The position numbers and the translations under genes are program-made. This document shows positions 48,322-56,898 of a stretch of 64,000 bases of DNA, piece after piece. Within the stretch, counting starts at the first letter, position 1; the number at the start of each line of letters is the position of its first letter. The notes beneath the pieces are model-generated. The model worked only from the letters and a program-made list of their open reading frames with translations. It did not search any database and was not told where the DNA came from. The stretch covers positions 62,001 to 126,000 of the forward strand of contig JAUZSN010000002.1 in NCBI GenBank assembly GCA_030949405.1, given 5' to 3'. The stretch is from Methylococcales bacterium (GTDB lineage Bacteria > Pseudomonadota > Gammaproteobacteria > Methylococcales > Methylomonadaceae).

Positions 48322-49101
48322 ATGCAGGCTGTTCACATAAAATCGAGTCAAGGCTTTACTTTAATCGAAGTCCTCATCGCTTTATCCCTTCTAAGTGTGA
48401 TGATGCTTATGTTATTTGCGGGCTTAAGAATCAGTGCAAAAAGCTGGGATAAAGGGGAAAACAAACTCACCGAGGTCGCTGAAATGTCCTCTACCGCTCA
48501 TTTTTTTCATAATCAATTAGCGGCCTCGTTACCTTTATGGGATGATTTCACAACCAAAATAAAAGAATTTTCGTTTCAGGGAACTCAAAATACCCTGCAA
48601 TTTGTCTCAAGCTTACCTGCAAGTTCAAGACGACTCGGATTGCAACGGTTTAATGTTCGCTTAAAAAACACTAAAATTGAGGTTTCGATTCAACCTTTTT
48701 ACCCTACGTTAGCCGATGACGCATGGAAAATAGAGACGGTCACGTTAGTCGATAATATCGGCTCCTTAACCTTGCGCTATTTTGGAAGTAAAGAACCCAA
48801 AGAGCTGCCCGTATGGCAAACAAACTGGCACTACGATCATTTACCTAAATTAATTGCCATTACGATTCAACCGCTTAATGAACATTATTGGCCTCAAACC
48901 CTCTTAAAACTTAATAATGAAGAAGCCCCTAAAAAAGCCTTAAATGTGTTTGAAAAAGCCCTTAAAAGGTCAAAACAGAATGGAAATTCACCGAGTGAAA
49001 AAAACACCCCCTTCACAAAAAGGCGTGGCCTTAATACTGGTTTTATGGGTCTTGACCCTCTTAATTATTATGGCGGGCAGCTTTACTTTAGGGATGCGTA
49101 G
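48322..49101 (+). CDS. gspJ: Type II secretion pseudopilin GspJ
   Basis: Minor pseudopilin of the type II secretion tip complex. The prepilin peptidase site is SSQGFTLIEVLIALSLLSVM, with cleavage before Phe, followed by one hydrophobic helix. GspJ-like features are LRISAKSWDKGE and LTEVAEMSSTAHFFHNQLAA. At 259 residues it is longer than usual, because its last 40 codons overlap the start of gspK by 122 bases; those residues are probably an unimportant tail or the result of a lost stop. GspG, GspH and GspI are not upstream, so the operon is divided. Confidence 0.82.
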   Translation: MQAVHIKSSQGFTLIEVLIALSLLSVMMLMLFAGLRISAKSWDKGENKLTEVAEMSSTAHFFHNQLAASLPLWDDFTTKIKEFSFQGTQNTLQFVSSLPASSRRLGLQRFNVRLKNTKIEVSIQPFYPTLADDAWKIETVTLVDNIGSLTLRYFGSKEPKELPVWQTNWHYDHLPKLIAITIQPLNEHYWPQTLLKLNNEEAPKKALNVFEKALKRSKQNGNSPSEKNTPFTKRRGLNTGFMGLDPLNYYGGQLYFRDA

Positions 49102-49951
49102 AGAAACGCGTATTATCGCTAATTTACGCGATAAAGCTCAAGCTATTGCCCTTGCCGAGGCGGGAATCACCTTTGCTCAACTTAATTTATCCACCCTTGA
49201 TAAAGCACAACGCTGGCGGGCTAGCGGGCATATTTACCCTGTTCAATTTAATCAGGCCACTATTCGGGTTAAAATTCAATCCGAATTCGGGAAAATAGAT
49301 ATTAATAAAGCCAATGAGAAATTATTAACGGGAATGCTCTTGCAAACCGATATTGCCCCCGAAAAACACCCCGCTATTGTCAATGCTATTATAGATTGGC
49401 GTGATAAAGATGATTTAATTAGAATTGATGGTGCGGAAAAAGCGACCTATCAATCCGAGGGGTTAGCCTACGCACCCCGAAATAAACCATTTCAAACCAT
49501 TGAGGAACTTCGACTCGTATTAGGGGTAACACCTGAACTTTTTGAGCAACTTAAAACAATGATAACGGTGTATTCACGCCAACTAACGGTGGATTTAAAA
49601 ACGGCAAGCCGTGCGGTCTTGTTAGCCGCAACGGGGTTAGAGGCTGAGCGGATTGATTCCTATATCGCTGAGCGGGTTGAAAGTGATATTAACCATTTAC
49701 CGACCCCTGCTTTAATAACAACAGGTACTCAATCTAAAAAAAATGCACAAGAAATTTATACAGTGATTGCTGAAACGCAACTTAATAACGGAGCAAAGGC
49801 GCGCATCCAAGTGGTGATGAAAAAAAAATCAGACCCATCTAAACCGTTTATTATTCTTGATTGGAAACGCTATGCAGCCTTAAAAACTTCTCTTTTTTCA
49901 AAAACGATGTCCCTCTTACTGATACCTGAAGATGCTGAACTCAACCCTTGA
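48980..49951 (+). CDS. gspK: Type II secretion pseudopilin GspK
   Basis: The large minor pseudopilin that caps the pseudopilus. The N-terminus KGVALILVLWVLTLLIIMAG is the GspK form of the prepilin motif (no Phe at +1). The globular domain shows GKIDINKANEKLLTGMLLQT, AIVNAIIDWRDKDDLIR and NKPFQTIEELRLVLGVTPEL, the SAM-like repeats of this family. ATG 48980 is chosen because it gives a short leader before the membrane helix. It overlaps gspJ by 122 bases and gspL by 20. Confidence 0.9.
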   Translation: MEIHRVKKTPPSQKGVALILVLWVLTLLIIMAGSFTLGMRRETRIIANLRDKAQAIALAEAGITFAQLNLSTLDKAQRWRASGHIYPVQFNQATIRVKIQSEFGKIDINKANEKLLTGMLLQTDIAPEKHPAIVNAIIDWRDKDDLIRIDGAEKATYQSEGLAYAPRNKPFQTIEELRLVLGVTPELFEQLKTMITVYSRQLTVDLKTASRAVLLAATGLEAERIDSYIAERVESDINHLPTPALITTGTQSKKNAQEIYTVIAETQLNNGAKARIQVVMKKKSDPSKPFIILDWKRYAALKTSLFSKTMSLLLIPEDAELNP

Positions 49952-51032
49952 TAGTCTCGTTATTAAAAAATTTTTTCATTGGTGGAAAAAAGAGCTCGCT
50001 TTTTTAATCCCTAGTGCGATTAGTCGCCTTTTTAACGACACCGCTGGGATCGTCATTATTCAAATCAAAGATGATGAACTCTATTTTAATTTTACCGATC
50101 ATAAAAAACAATCGAAACACATTCACTTACCCCTTAATGAACAAGGTTTAATTGATTATCAGCAATTAAAATTGGATAACCCCCTGTTAGAAAAAGCGAG
50201 GGTTATTTTTAGGCTCAATAAAAATGAGGGTATTTTAAAAAAATTAACCTTACCTAAAGCCGTTGAAGAGAATTTAACGCAAGTCATTGCGTATGAACTC
50301 GATCGCTATACGCCTTTTAATCAACAGCAGGTTTATTACACGATAAAAAAAATAGCCGCCGAAACTGATAAAATTAATCTTCAACTTATTTTAACCCCTA
50401 AAAATAATTTAGATCGGGGCTATGATAGCCTAAAATCATGGGGGATTAACCCTTGGCTGGTTGACTATGAAGGGATGCCAAATAATTTACAAGACGACTA
50501 TGAATACTATAATTTATTACCTGAAAGTAAACGCTACAAAGCAAACAAAAAAGCCTTAATTTTTCAATCCGCCTTAATAGGGGGAATTTTTATTTTACTC
50601 AGCAGTATTCTTGTTTTACCCGTGTGGTTTCAATACCAATCAGGACAAACCTTAGATCGTAAAATTTATAAAATTAAACGACACGCGATGGAAGTACAAG
50701 AGTTACAAAATAAAATCGCGGTCTTATCCGAAAAAACAGATTGGCTCATTGCTCAAAAACAAAACTACCCACCTTTAATTGAGATATTAGAAACCATCAG
50801 CCAATTACTTAAAGATGATACCTCGTTAACGATGATTGTTTATAAAAATAAAAAACTACATTTAACAGGTGAGTCACCCGCAGCGTCCACACTGATTAAA
50901 ATACTTGAATCTTCCCCCTTGTTTTCAAATGCTGATTTTGAATCGACGGTGACTAAAAATAAAACCACGGGATTAGAGCGATTTAGAATTGTTGTTAGTG
51001 TCAATGCAAGAGAGAGCGATGAAAGCGAGTAG
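49932..51032 (+). CDS. gspL: Type II secretion inner-membrane protein GspL
   Basis: A 366-residue assembly-platform protein linking the GspE ATPase to GspM. The cytoplasmic part has an actin-like fold with ENLTQVIAYELDRYTPFNQQ, the signature of GspL/PilM-type domains. One membrane helix follows (ALIGGIFILLSSILVLPVWF), then a PilN-like periplasmic domain with WLIAQKQNYPPLIEILETIS and LHLTGESPAASTLIKILESS. The start overlaps gspK by 20 bases and the end overlaps the gspM start by 14 bases. Confidence 0.85.
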   Translation: MLNSTLDSLVIKKFFHWWKKELAFLIPSAISRLFNDTAGIVIIQIKDDELYFNFTDHKKQSKHIHLPLNEQGLIDYQQLKLDNPLLEKARVIFRLNKNEGILKKLTLPKAVEENLTQVIAYELDRYTPFNQQQVYYTIKKIAAETDKINLQLILTPKNNLDRGYDSLKSWGINPWLVDYEGMPNNLQDDYEYYNLLPESKRYKANKKALIFQSALIGGIFILLSSILVLPVWFQYQSGQTLDRKIYKIKRHAMEVQELQNKIAVLSEKTDWLIAQKQNYPPLIEILETISQLLKDDTSLTMIVYKNKKLHLTGESPAASTLIKILESSPLFSNADFESTVTKNKTTGLERFRIVVSVNARESDESE

Positions 51033-51601
51033 TCTTGAACAAAAACAAAAATGGTTAGCGGTTGGTTTGTTAATGAGCGTTATTGCCTTAGTGTCCGCGC
51101 TTATTATTTATCCTATTTTATCATTAGGGCTGGAGTATAGGGAAATAAGACGCGATCATATTTTTAATTTTAGGCGTTACCAAAAAACCTTAAAGAAAAA
51201 AGCCGCGTTGACGAAAAACTTTGAAATTGTGACTAAAAAATACAGTGAACAAAATTATTTTTACACCAATGAAACCATTGCATTAGCCTCTGCTGAGTTA
51301 CAGTTATTAATAACCACAACCATTGCGGATGCGGGGGGGGCAAATTATTCGAAAAAGTTCATCTTCAAAAAAATTAGAAGATAATTTCACCCGAATTATT
51401 ATTGATGTGAACATGACGGTCACAATGGATGCGTTAAGAACGATACTCTATGACATTGAAACCATGACGCCCTTTGTTATTATTAATCATATTCGGATAA
51501 AATCAGGGCCCAAGAAAAGAAACATTAAAACGCGAAAATTAGAATCGACCCAGCAATTGACGGTCAACTTTAAAGCCTCTAGTTTTGTGGGAACCCACTA
51601 A
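51019..51601 (+). pseudogene. gspM: GspM, frameshifted at a run of eight G
   Basis: The first frame (51019-51384) gives the GspM layout: a short cytoplasmic start, a membrane helix (WLAVGLLMSVIALVSALIIY) and a coiled coil. The second (to 51601) gives the ferredoxin-like C-terminal domain (DNFTRIIIDVNMTVTMDALR, TILYDIETMTPFVIINHIRI). They meet at G8 (51333-51340). Seven G would restore one protein reading ADAGGQIIRKSSSSKKLE. Subtype b GspM is the likely family. As printed, the C-terminal domain is lost, so this is either a real null, slippage-controlled expression or a miscalled base. Confidence 0.75.
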
Positions 51602-51602
51602 A

Positions 51603-52247
51603 ATGAATGTTCAATTAGTTAAAACCCTTGCTTTTATCGCCCTTATCTTAAGTGTGATTATTATTGCTGAATTTTCTTATGCCAATTATTCCCGTTCTAA
51701 ATTAAAGCGTGAATTAGCAGGTATTGTTGCAGGCCACGTAGAAATGGAATCCTTACCTTCGATTAATTTAAAGGAAAAACCCGTAGATCATTATTCGGAT
51801 CTGATTAAGCGTCCTTTGTTTAATCATAATAGGCAACCCTTTGAAGAAATTATTGAGGTAAGTACCACTAAGCCCTCCGTTAAAAAAACCACGAAATTTA
51901 AACATGAGCTTATTGGTATTTTTGGTCACCACGGGCAAACTAGCGCGTTATTCCGTAATAAAAAGGCTCGAAATATAAAAACTAAGAATGATCGCTTTTA
52001 TACGGTTCAAGTTGGACAACGTATTGAGGGTTGGTTAATAAAAAAAATAAATATAAATAACGTGGTGATTGAAAGTAACGGTAAATTAGAAACGGTTGAA
52101 TGGTCTAAAACAAAACCGAAAGTATTTAAACCCTTTAAAAAGGCGATTTCAAAAAAATCAACGGCTAAAAAGAAAGTTCCTGTTAAAGACAATCCTTTTA
52201 TGAGGAAAAATAAAAAGGTTAAAAAGCAATACTTCGGACAGTTTTAA
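51603..52247 (+). CDS. GspC/GspN-like type II secretion protein, 3' end formed by a MITE
   Basis: A 214-residue bitopic protein: short start, one helix (FIALILSVIIIAEFSYANYS), then DLIKRPLFNHNRQPF, the PLF-R-P pattern typical of GspC homology-region proteins. A small beta domain follows (LIGIFGHHGQTSALFRN, VQVGQRIEGWLIKKININNV) and a Lys-rich tail. It would connect the inner platform to the GspD secretin. The last codons (QYFGQF and stop) are made by the inverted end of the MITE beginning at 52226, so the natural C-terminus is lost or altered. No gspD follows. The start is 2 bases after the gspM stop. Confidence 0.7.
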   Translation: MNVQLVKTLAFIALILSVIIIAEFSYANYSRSKLKRELAGIVAGHVEMESLPSINLKEKPVDHYSDLIKRPLFNHNRQPFEEIIEVSTTKPSVKKTTKFKHELIGIFGHHGQTSALFRNKKARNIKTKNDRFYTVQVGQRIEGWLIKKININNVVIESNGKLETVEWSKTKPKVFKPFKKAISKKSTAKKKVPVKDNPFMRKNKKVKKQYFGQF

Positions 52248-52364
52248 AAAAGATAGCGGTCTTAATTCTATAAGACATTGATTTTAAAGGGTTTTATATT
52301 TACGAGGCGTGTTGGTAAATTCTTTTTTAAATCAATGGGTTACAAAAACTGTCCGAACTATTGA
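52226..52364. mobile_element. MITE with IS4-like ends
   Basis: 139 bases without a gene. The left end GCAATACTTCGGACAGTTTT equals the left end of the element at 31330; the right end (near 52343-52364) is the inverse with a few changes. It overlaps the end of the GspC/N-like gene. Confidence 0.72.
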
Positions 52365-52393
52365 AAAAGAAAACGATTAGATAGGCTGTTAAC

Positions 52394-52502
52394 GCTACCA
52401 ACTTAAGACGGGGCAAGTTGAGATTAAGCCGTTCGTACTGAGCCTAGTCGAAGTATGAACGGTTAAGCCTTGCTCCATAGTATCCCGTCCTAAGTTGGTA
52501 GC
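52394..52502. mobile_element. MITE with DUF6399-IS ends
   Basis: A 109-base unit bounded by GCTACCAACTTAAGACGGGG and the inverse ending GTTGGTAGC. The centre contains a palindrome, GTTCGTACTGAGCCTAGTCG with AAGTATGAAC. It is small enough to be a non-autonomous derivative moved by the DUF6399 transposase. Confidence 0.72.
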
Positions 52503-52599
52503 CGATTAGGTTACATACTTTTTGTAACCCAACATGTTATAAAATGATAGCGTACACGGGTTTATTGCATTAAAGAGACGCAAGACCTTTTAAAGCTAA

Positions 52600-53727
52600 T
52601 TAAAAATTATCACCATCAAGAAGATTCCCTAATCCGCCAAGTACAGACCCCTCACCCTGTGATCCATTATTTTGTGGTGCGGCGGCCAACATACGTCCCG
52701 CAAGACGTGAAAAAGGTAAACTTTGTAACCATACCGTCCCCGGCCCCGTTAATTTTGCAAAAAAGAGTCCCTCACCACCAAATAACATCGTTTTAACCCC
52801 ACCTACTTTTTCTATTTCATAATTAACAGTTTGTGTAAGTGCGGCTAAACATCCTGTATCAACATGAAGCATTTCACCCACCGCTAAATCAATTTTACGC
52901 AATGTCCCACCCATGTGAACAAAGACCCAGCCCGTTCCTTCAAGCTTTTGCATAATAAAACCTTCACCGCCAAATAACCCCGTTAATATTTTACGTTGAA
53001 ATTGAATACCAATTTGTACCCCCTTTGCAGCCGCTAAAAAACTATCTTTTTGACAAATTATTTTCCCCTCATAATCACTTAAATTAAGCGCGATAATAGT
53101 CCCTGAATAGGGCGCGGCAAAAGCAACTCGCCCCTTCCCTTTCGCTTTTTGAGTGAAAACGGTGATAAATAAACTCTCATTCGTTAATAATCGCTGCCCC
53201 GCGCCTAATAAACGACTCATAAATCCTTGTTTATTGCTACCTGACCCATCGCCAAAAATAGTTTCCATCGCTATATCCGCCGTTTTATACATCATCGCCC
53301 CAGCTTCTGAAACCACACTTTCATCAGGGTCTAATTCAATTTCAATAAACTGGGTTTCTGCACCATAAATTTTATAATCTATCCCCTCAGTATAATCCCC
53401 ACACCCAAACCCAATTGAAACCGCATCAGACGAGGTTTCAGATCGATTAATTGATGAGGGGACAGGCATTGAGGTTATAGGCGCGGATTCAATAATGGGT
53501 AACGTGGTTGGTTTTGAGGTAATCATCGTGGCAGGTGGCGGAGGAAATGGCGTAATCCCATCTTTTTTCATCCGCCGAATTTCAGAAACCTCAAAAACGA
53601 GCTGCCAATCCGCCCATCCTTGCTTCCAACAATAAGCCCCAGGGTTCTCTCTAACAAAGGCTTTAGCATAATCCCTATTATGGGGGCCTGTTATTGTCTC
53701 TTTTTGTGAAAAAAACCATTCATTCAT
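52600..53727 (-). CDS. AIM24/TIGR00266-family protein with N-terminal GYF_2-like domain
   Basis: A 375-residue protein. Residues 1-55 resemble a GYF_2/DUF4339 domain (NEWFFSQKETITGPHNRDYA then WKQGWADWQLV), followed by a Pro-rich linker. The rest is the AIM24 double beta-prism fold: FIEIELDPDESVVSEAGAMM, LLGAGQRLLTNESLFITVFT, IGIQFQRKILTGLFGGEGFI and LLFGGEGLFFAKLTGPGTVW are hallmark blocks. The biochemical role of bacterial members is unknown; many sit near stress or membrane genes. It has a single-gene unit here with its own upstream region. Confidence 0.85.
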   Translation of the reverse strand: MNEWFFSQKETITGPHNRDYAKAFVRENPGAYCWKQGWADWQLVFEVSEIRRMKKDGITPFPPPPATMITSKPTTLPIIESAPITSMPVPSSINRSETSSDAVSIGFGCGDYTEGIDYKIYGAETQFIEIELDPDESVVSEAGAMMYKTADIAMETIFGDGSGSNKQGFMSRLLGAGQRLLTNESLFITVFTQKAKGKGRVAFAAPYSGTIIALNLSDYEGKIICQKDSFLAAAKGVQIGIQFQRKILTGLFGGEGFIMQKLEGTGWVFVHMGGTLRKIDLAVGEMLHVDTGCLAALTQTVNYEIEKVGGVKTMLFGGEGLFFAKLTGPGTVWLQSLPFSRLAGRMLAAAPQNNGSQGEGSVLGGLGNLLDGDNF

Positions 53728-54133
53728 TGTTTGACTCCTTATCGTTATTTAATTTAATTTAAGGATAAGAATTTAATAACATCCAAACGCTCTTAATTTC
53801 TTATTCCCTAATGATAGCTAACTATTTGTTTATTTAATTGCAAAAATTTCTTGGAATTGTGAGTTTCGTCACTAAATAGCCTGTAAAATATAACGATTCA
53901 GTGTATAAAAAGTTGTTGTTCTCAATAGATGAAAATTTAAGTTTAGATCCTTACCAATTTAAGACGGGACACTATGGTCGGAGTCCAATAGCTTTAGCGG
54001 TTGGCGAGTCACGAAAATAGCTAAAGCTATTTTACTCCCCACTATTTTTTAAGAATAAAGTGTAAACTACTTTTAAGCTAAATGAAGGATGCCGAATCAT
54101 TGAATAATATTTTTAATAGTCAGGTTTAAAATT
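53728..54133. other. Divergent intergenic region with an IS-end fragment and a hairpin
   Basis: 406 bases between divergent genes, presumably with both promoters. It holds a lone DUF6399-IS end (TTACCAATTTAAGACGGGAC at 53951-53970). Next to it AATAGCTTTAGC (53987-53998) is exactly inverted at 54020-54031, a 12-bp stem. No coding frame is supported. Confidence 0.55.
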
Positions 54134-54697
54134 ATGCAAAATAAAAAGTTTTTAATGCTAAGTTTATTAGCATCGCTTCAAATAAGTTGTACGGGACGCT
54201 CACAACCCCTTCCCATTTTTCCCTCGCGTCTCCCCTCGGTTCCAGCCCCTATAAAACAGCCACCTATCGTCAGTAATCGACCGCAACCTAACAATAACCC
54301 CCTCCCACCTGTTATTATTGAAAAGAAAATTCCCCTTAGAAAAACCATTATCAACCGACCTCAACCAAAACCTTTATCCCCTGCTGTGATTGCTTTGGTC
54401 TCAAAAGCGGATAAAAATATAAGCACAGGGCAGTTAGAATCTGCTGTGGTCAATATAGAACGCGCCTTAAGAATTGAACCTAGAAATGCTCACTTAACCT
54501 ATAAATTAGCAGATTTACGACTTAAACAGCAACAACCTCAATTAGCTGAAAATATTGCTAGAAAATCCGCGTTATTAGCTGCGGGTGATAAAGTGTTAAA
54601 AAAACAAAGTTGGCTCTTAATTGCCAAAGCAAGACGCTTACAACAAAATTATGAAGGTGCAAAAGAAGCGCAATTAAAAGCCCAAAATATAGATTAA
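54134..54697 (+). CDS. TPR-containing lipoprotein, Pro-rich
   Basis: A 187-residue predicted lipoprotein. The signal ends in LQISC (Cys19), followed by about 70 Pro-rich residues (FPSRLPSVPAPIKQPPIVSN) that probably span the periplasm. A C-terminal TPR pair follows (ADKNISTGQLESAVVNIERA, RIEPRNAHLTYKLADLRLKQ). Such proteins usually act as scaffolds in envelope processes. No specific partner is clear. prmB follows after 60 bases on the same strand. Confidence 0.65.
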   Translation: MQNKKFLMLSLLASLQISCTGRSQPLPIFPSRLPSVPAPIKQPPIVSNRPQPNNNPLPPVIIEKKIPLRKTIINRPQPKPLSPAVIALVSKADKNISTGQLESAVVNIERALRIEPRNAHLTYKLADLRLKQQQPQLAENIARKSALLAAGDKVLKKQSWLLIAKARRLQQNYEGAKEAQLKAQNID

Positions 54698-54757
54698 TTA
54701 ATAATTTTTGATTAATTTAGTTTAAAATAAATCTCTTTTTATCTTACTCTTTAAACT

Positions 54758-55687
54758 ATGAACAGTACCCATACGGATGTCAGTGAAACCCTAACCACGA
54801 TAAAGGATTATATCCGCTGGGCATCGAGCCGTTTTGCGAATACAAATATTTTTTTAGGTCATGGAACCGAAAGCCCTTTAGATGAGGCGGCGGCCATTGT
54901 ATTGCATACCCTACATCAGCCTTATAATTTAGCCGACCACTATTTAGATGCCGTTCTTACCTTAGATGAGCGTCAACAGATTATTAGCTTGATTGAAAAA
55001 CGCATCGTTGATAGAAAACCTTCCGCCTATTTAACCTATGAAGCTATTTTTGCAGGGCTTTCTTTTTATGTTGATGAACGGGTTTTAATTCCACGTTCAC
55101 CCATTGCTGAATTAATTGAAGATTTTTTTCAACCGTGGGTTAATGAGTCTGAGGTTTTTACTCTTTTAGATTTATGCACAGGGAGTGCCTGTATTGCGAT
55201 TGCCTGTGCGTATGCCTTCCCTGAAGCTCATGTTGATGCGGTTGATTTATCGACCGATGCACTGGAAGTTGCAGAAATGAACCGTAAAAAGCACCAGTTA
55301 GAAGATCGGTTAACCCTTTATCATTCGGATTTATTCACTGAATTAGACAAGAAACCTTACGATATTATTGTGAGTAACCCGCCTTATGTTAGCATTAGCG
55401 AATGGCAACAGCTTCCTACCGAATTTCATGCGGAACCTGAAATGGGCTTTACAGGCGGCGAATCAGGGCTTGATTTGGTTTTAAAAATTTTAGCTCATGC
55501 CCCTGAATATTTATCTGAACAAGGTATTTTGGTGGTTGAAGTCGGCAGCAGTTCCGAAACTTTACAGAATAAATTCCCACAAATTCCTTTTTATTGGTTA
55601 AATTTTGAACGAGGAGGCGATGGCGTATTTTTATTGACCGCTAACCAACTCAAAACTTATCATTCAGAATTTAAGCCCTTTCTTTAA
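54758..55687 (+). CDS. prmB: 50S ribosomal protein L3 glutamine methyltransferase
   Basis: PrmB methylates a glutamine of ribosomal protein L3 using S-adenosylmethionine. The 309-residue protein has an N-terminal helical domain ([20 protein letters not shown], characteristic of PrmB rather than PrmC), [19 protein letters not shown], the SAM-binding [20 protein letters not shown] and the catalytic IVSNPPYVS. aroC follows after 29 bases, the same prmB-aroC order as in E. coli. Confidence 0.93.
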   Translation: MNSTHTDVSETLTTIKDYIRWASSRFANTNIFLGHGTESPLDEAAAIVLHTLHQPYNLADHYLDAVLTLDERQQIISLIEKRIVDRKPSAYLTYEAIFAGLSFYVDERVLIPRSPIAELIEDFFQPWVNESEVFTLLDLCTGSACIAIACAYAFPEAHVDAVDLSTDALEVAEMNRKKHQLEDRLTLYHSDLFTELDKKPYDIIVSNPPYVSISEWQQLPTEFHAEPEMGFTGGESGLDLVLKILAHAPEYLSEQGILVVEVGSSSETLQNKFPQIPFYWLNFERGGDGVFLLTANQLKTYHSEFKPFL

Positions 55688-55716
55688 TCTCCCTTAATTG
55701 GTTACAACTACATATT

Positions 55717-56805
55717 ATGTCTGGAAATACCCTAGGAAAATTATTTACTGTGACGACGTTTGGCGAAAGTCATGGCGTTGCTTTAGGCTGTATTGTTGAT
55801 GGGTGTCCTCCTGGAATGTCATTGTCCGAAGCGGATATTCAAGCCGATTTAGACAGACGAAAACCTGGTACATCAAGACATACGACTCAACGCCGTGAAG
55901 CGGATGAGGTCGAAATTTTATCAGGGGTTTTTGAGGGTAAGACGACAGGAACGCCCATTGGCTTATTAATTAAAAATACCGATCAACGTTCTAAAGACTA
56001 TTCAGAGATTGCAAAAACATTTCGCCCCGGTCATGCAGATTTTACTTATCAAGCTAAATATGGTTTTCGAGATTACCGTGGCGGGGGACGTTCTTCTGCC
56101 AGAGAAACTGCTATGCGAGTTGCAGCGGGGGCCATTGCTAAAAAATATTTAAAAGAACACGCCGAAATAGAAATAAAAGGCTACTTATCTCAATTAGGCC
56201 CGATTAAAATAGACTTAATTGACTGGGCTGATCGAGAAACCAGTTCATTTTTTGCCCCTGATGCCAGTAAAGAGCAGCAACTGGCGGATTATATGGATAC
56301 GTTACGCAAAGAAGGCAATTCTGTTGGCGCGAAAGTTAATGTGATTGCAAATAATGTTCCAGCGGGGTTAGGTGAGCCTATTTTTGATCGGTTAGATGCT
56401 GACTTAGCTCATGCATTAATGAGCATTAATGCGGTTAAAGGCGTTGAGATTGGCGATGGATTTGACTGTGTTCCTGCAAAAGGAACCGAGTTTCGTGATG
56501 AAATCACCCCAGATGAGTTTTTAAGTAACCATGCGGGCGGAATCTTAGGCGGTATTTCTAGTGGTCAAAATATCGTTGCGAGTATCGCGTTAAAACCAAC
56601 CTCAAGTTTACGATTAGTAGGACGGAGTATTAATACCGAAGGTGAGGCCATTGAAGTGGTCACTCAAGGTCGTCATGATCCTTGTGTGGGTATTCGAGCC
56701 ACGCCGATTGCAGAAGCGATGATGGCCCTTGTTATTATGGATCATTTTTTGCGTCACAGAGGACAAAATAATGACGTTAAATCAGGATTACCTGCGTTAA
56801 AATAA
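55717..56805 (+). CDS. aroC: Chorismate synthase
   Basis: Last step of the shikimate pathway: converts EPSP to chorismate using reduced FMN. The 362-residue protein shows the three signatures: [20 protein letters not shown] at the start, [20 protein letters not shown] in the middle and [20 protein letters not shown] near the end, with [14 protein letters not shown] between. Normal family length and a clean ATG start. A hairpin separates it from the convergent prsT gene. Confidence 0.97.
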   Translation: MSGNTLGKLFTVTTFGESHGVALGCIVDGCPPGMSLSEADIQADLDRRKPGTSRHTTQRREADEVEILSGVFEGKTTGTPIGLLIKNTDQRSKDYSEIAKTFRPGHADFTYQAKYGFRDYRGGGRSSARETAMRVAAGAIAKKYLKEHAEIEIKGYLSQLGPIKIDLIDWADRETSSFFAPDASKEQQLADYMDTLRKEGNSVGAKVNVIANNVPAGLGEPIFDRLDADLAHALMSINAVKGVEIGDGFDCVPAKGTEFRDEITPDEFLSNHAGGILGGISSGQNIVASIALKPTSSLRLVGRSINTEGEAIEVVTQGRHDPCVGIRATPIAEAMMALVIMDHFLRHRGQNNDVKSGLPALK

Positions 56806-56858
56806 CGTAAAGGCGCGTCGATTGAGGGATGCGAATTAAAAACAAATGCGCCAGAGTA

Positions 56859-56885
56859 TGATAGCCGACACCCTGTCAGCTATCA
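56859..56885. terminator. Hairpin between aroC and prsT
   Basis: TGATAGC pairs with GCTATCA, with an inner GACA/TGTC stem. It lies between convergent genes and may serve both, although neither side has a long T run. Confidence 0.4.
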
Positions 56886-56898
56886 CGCTCCTTTAATT

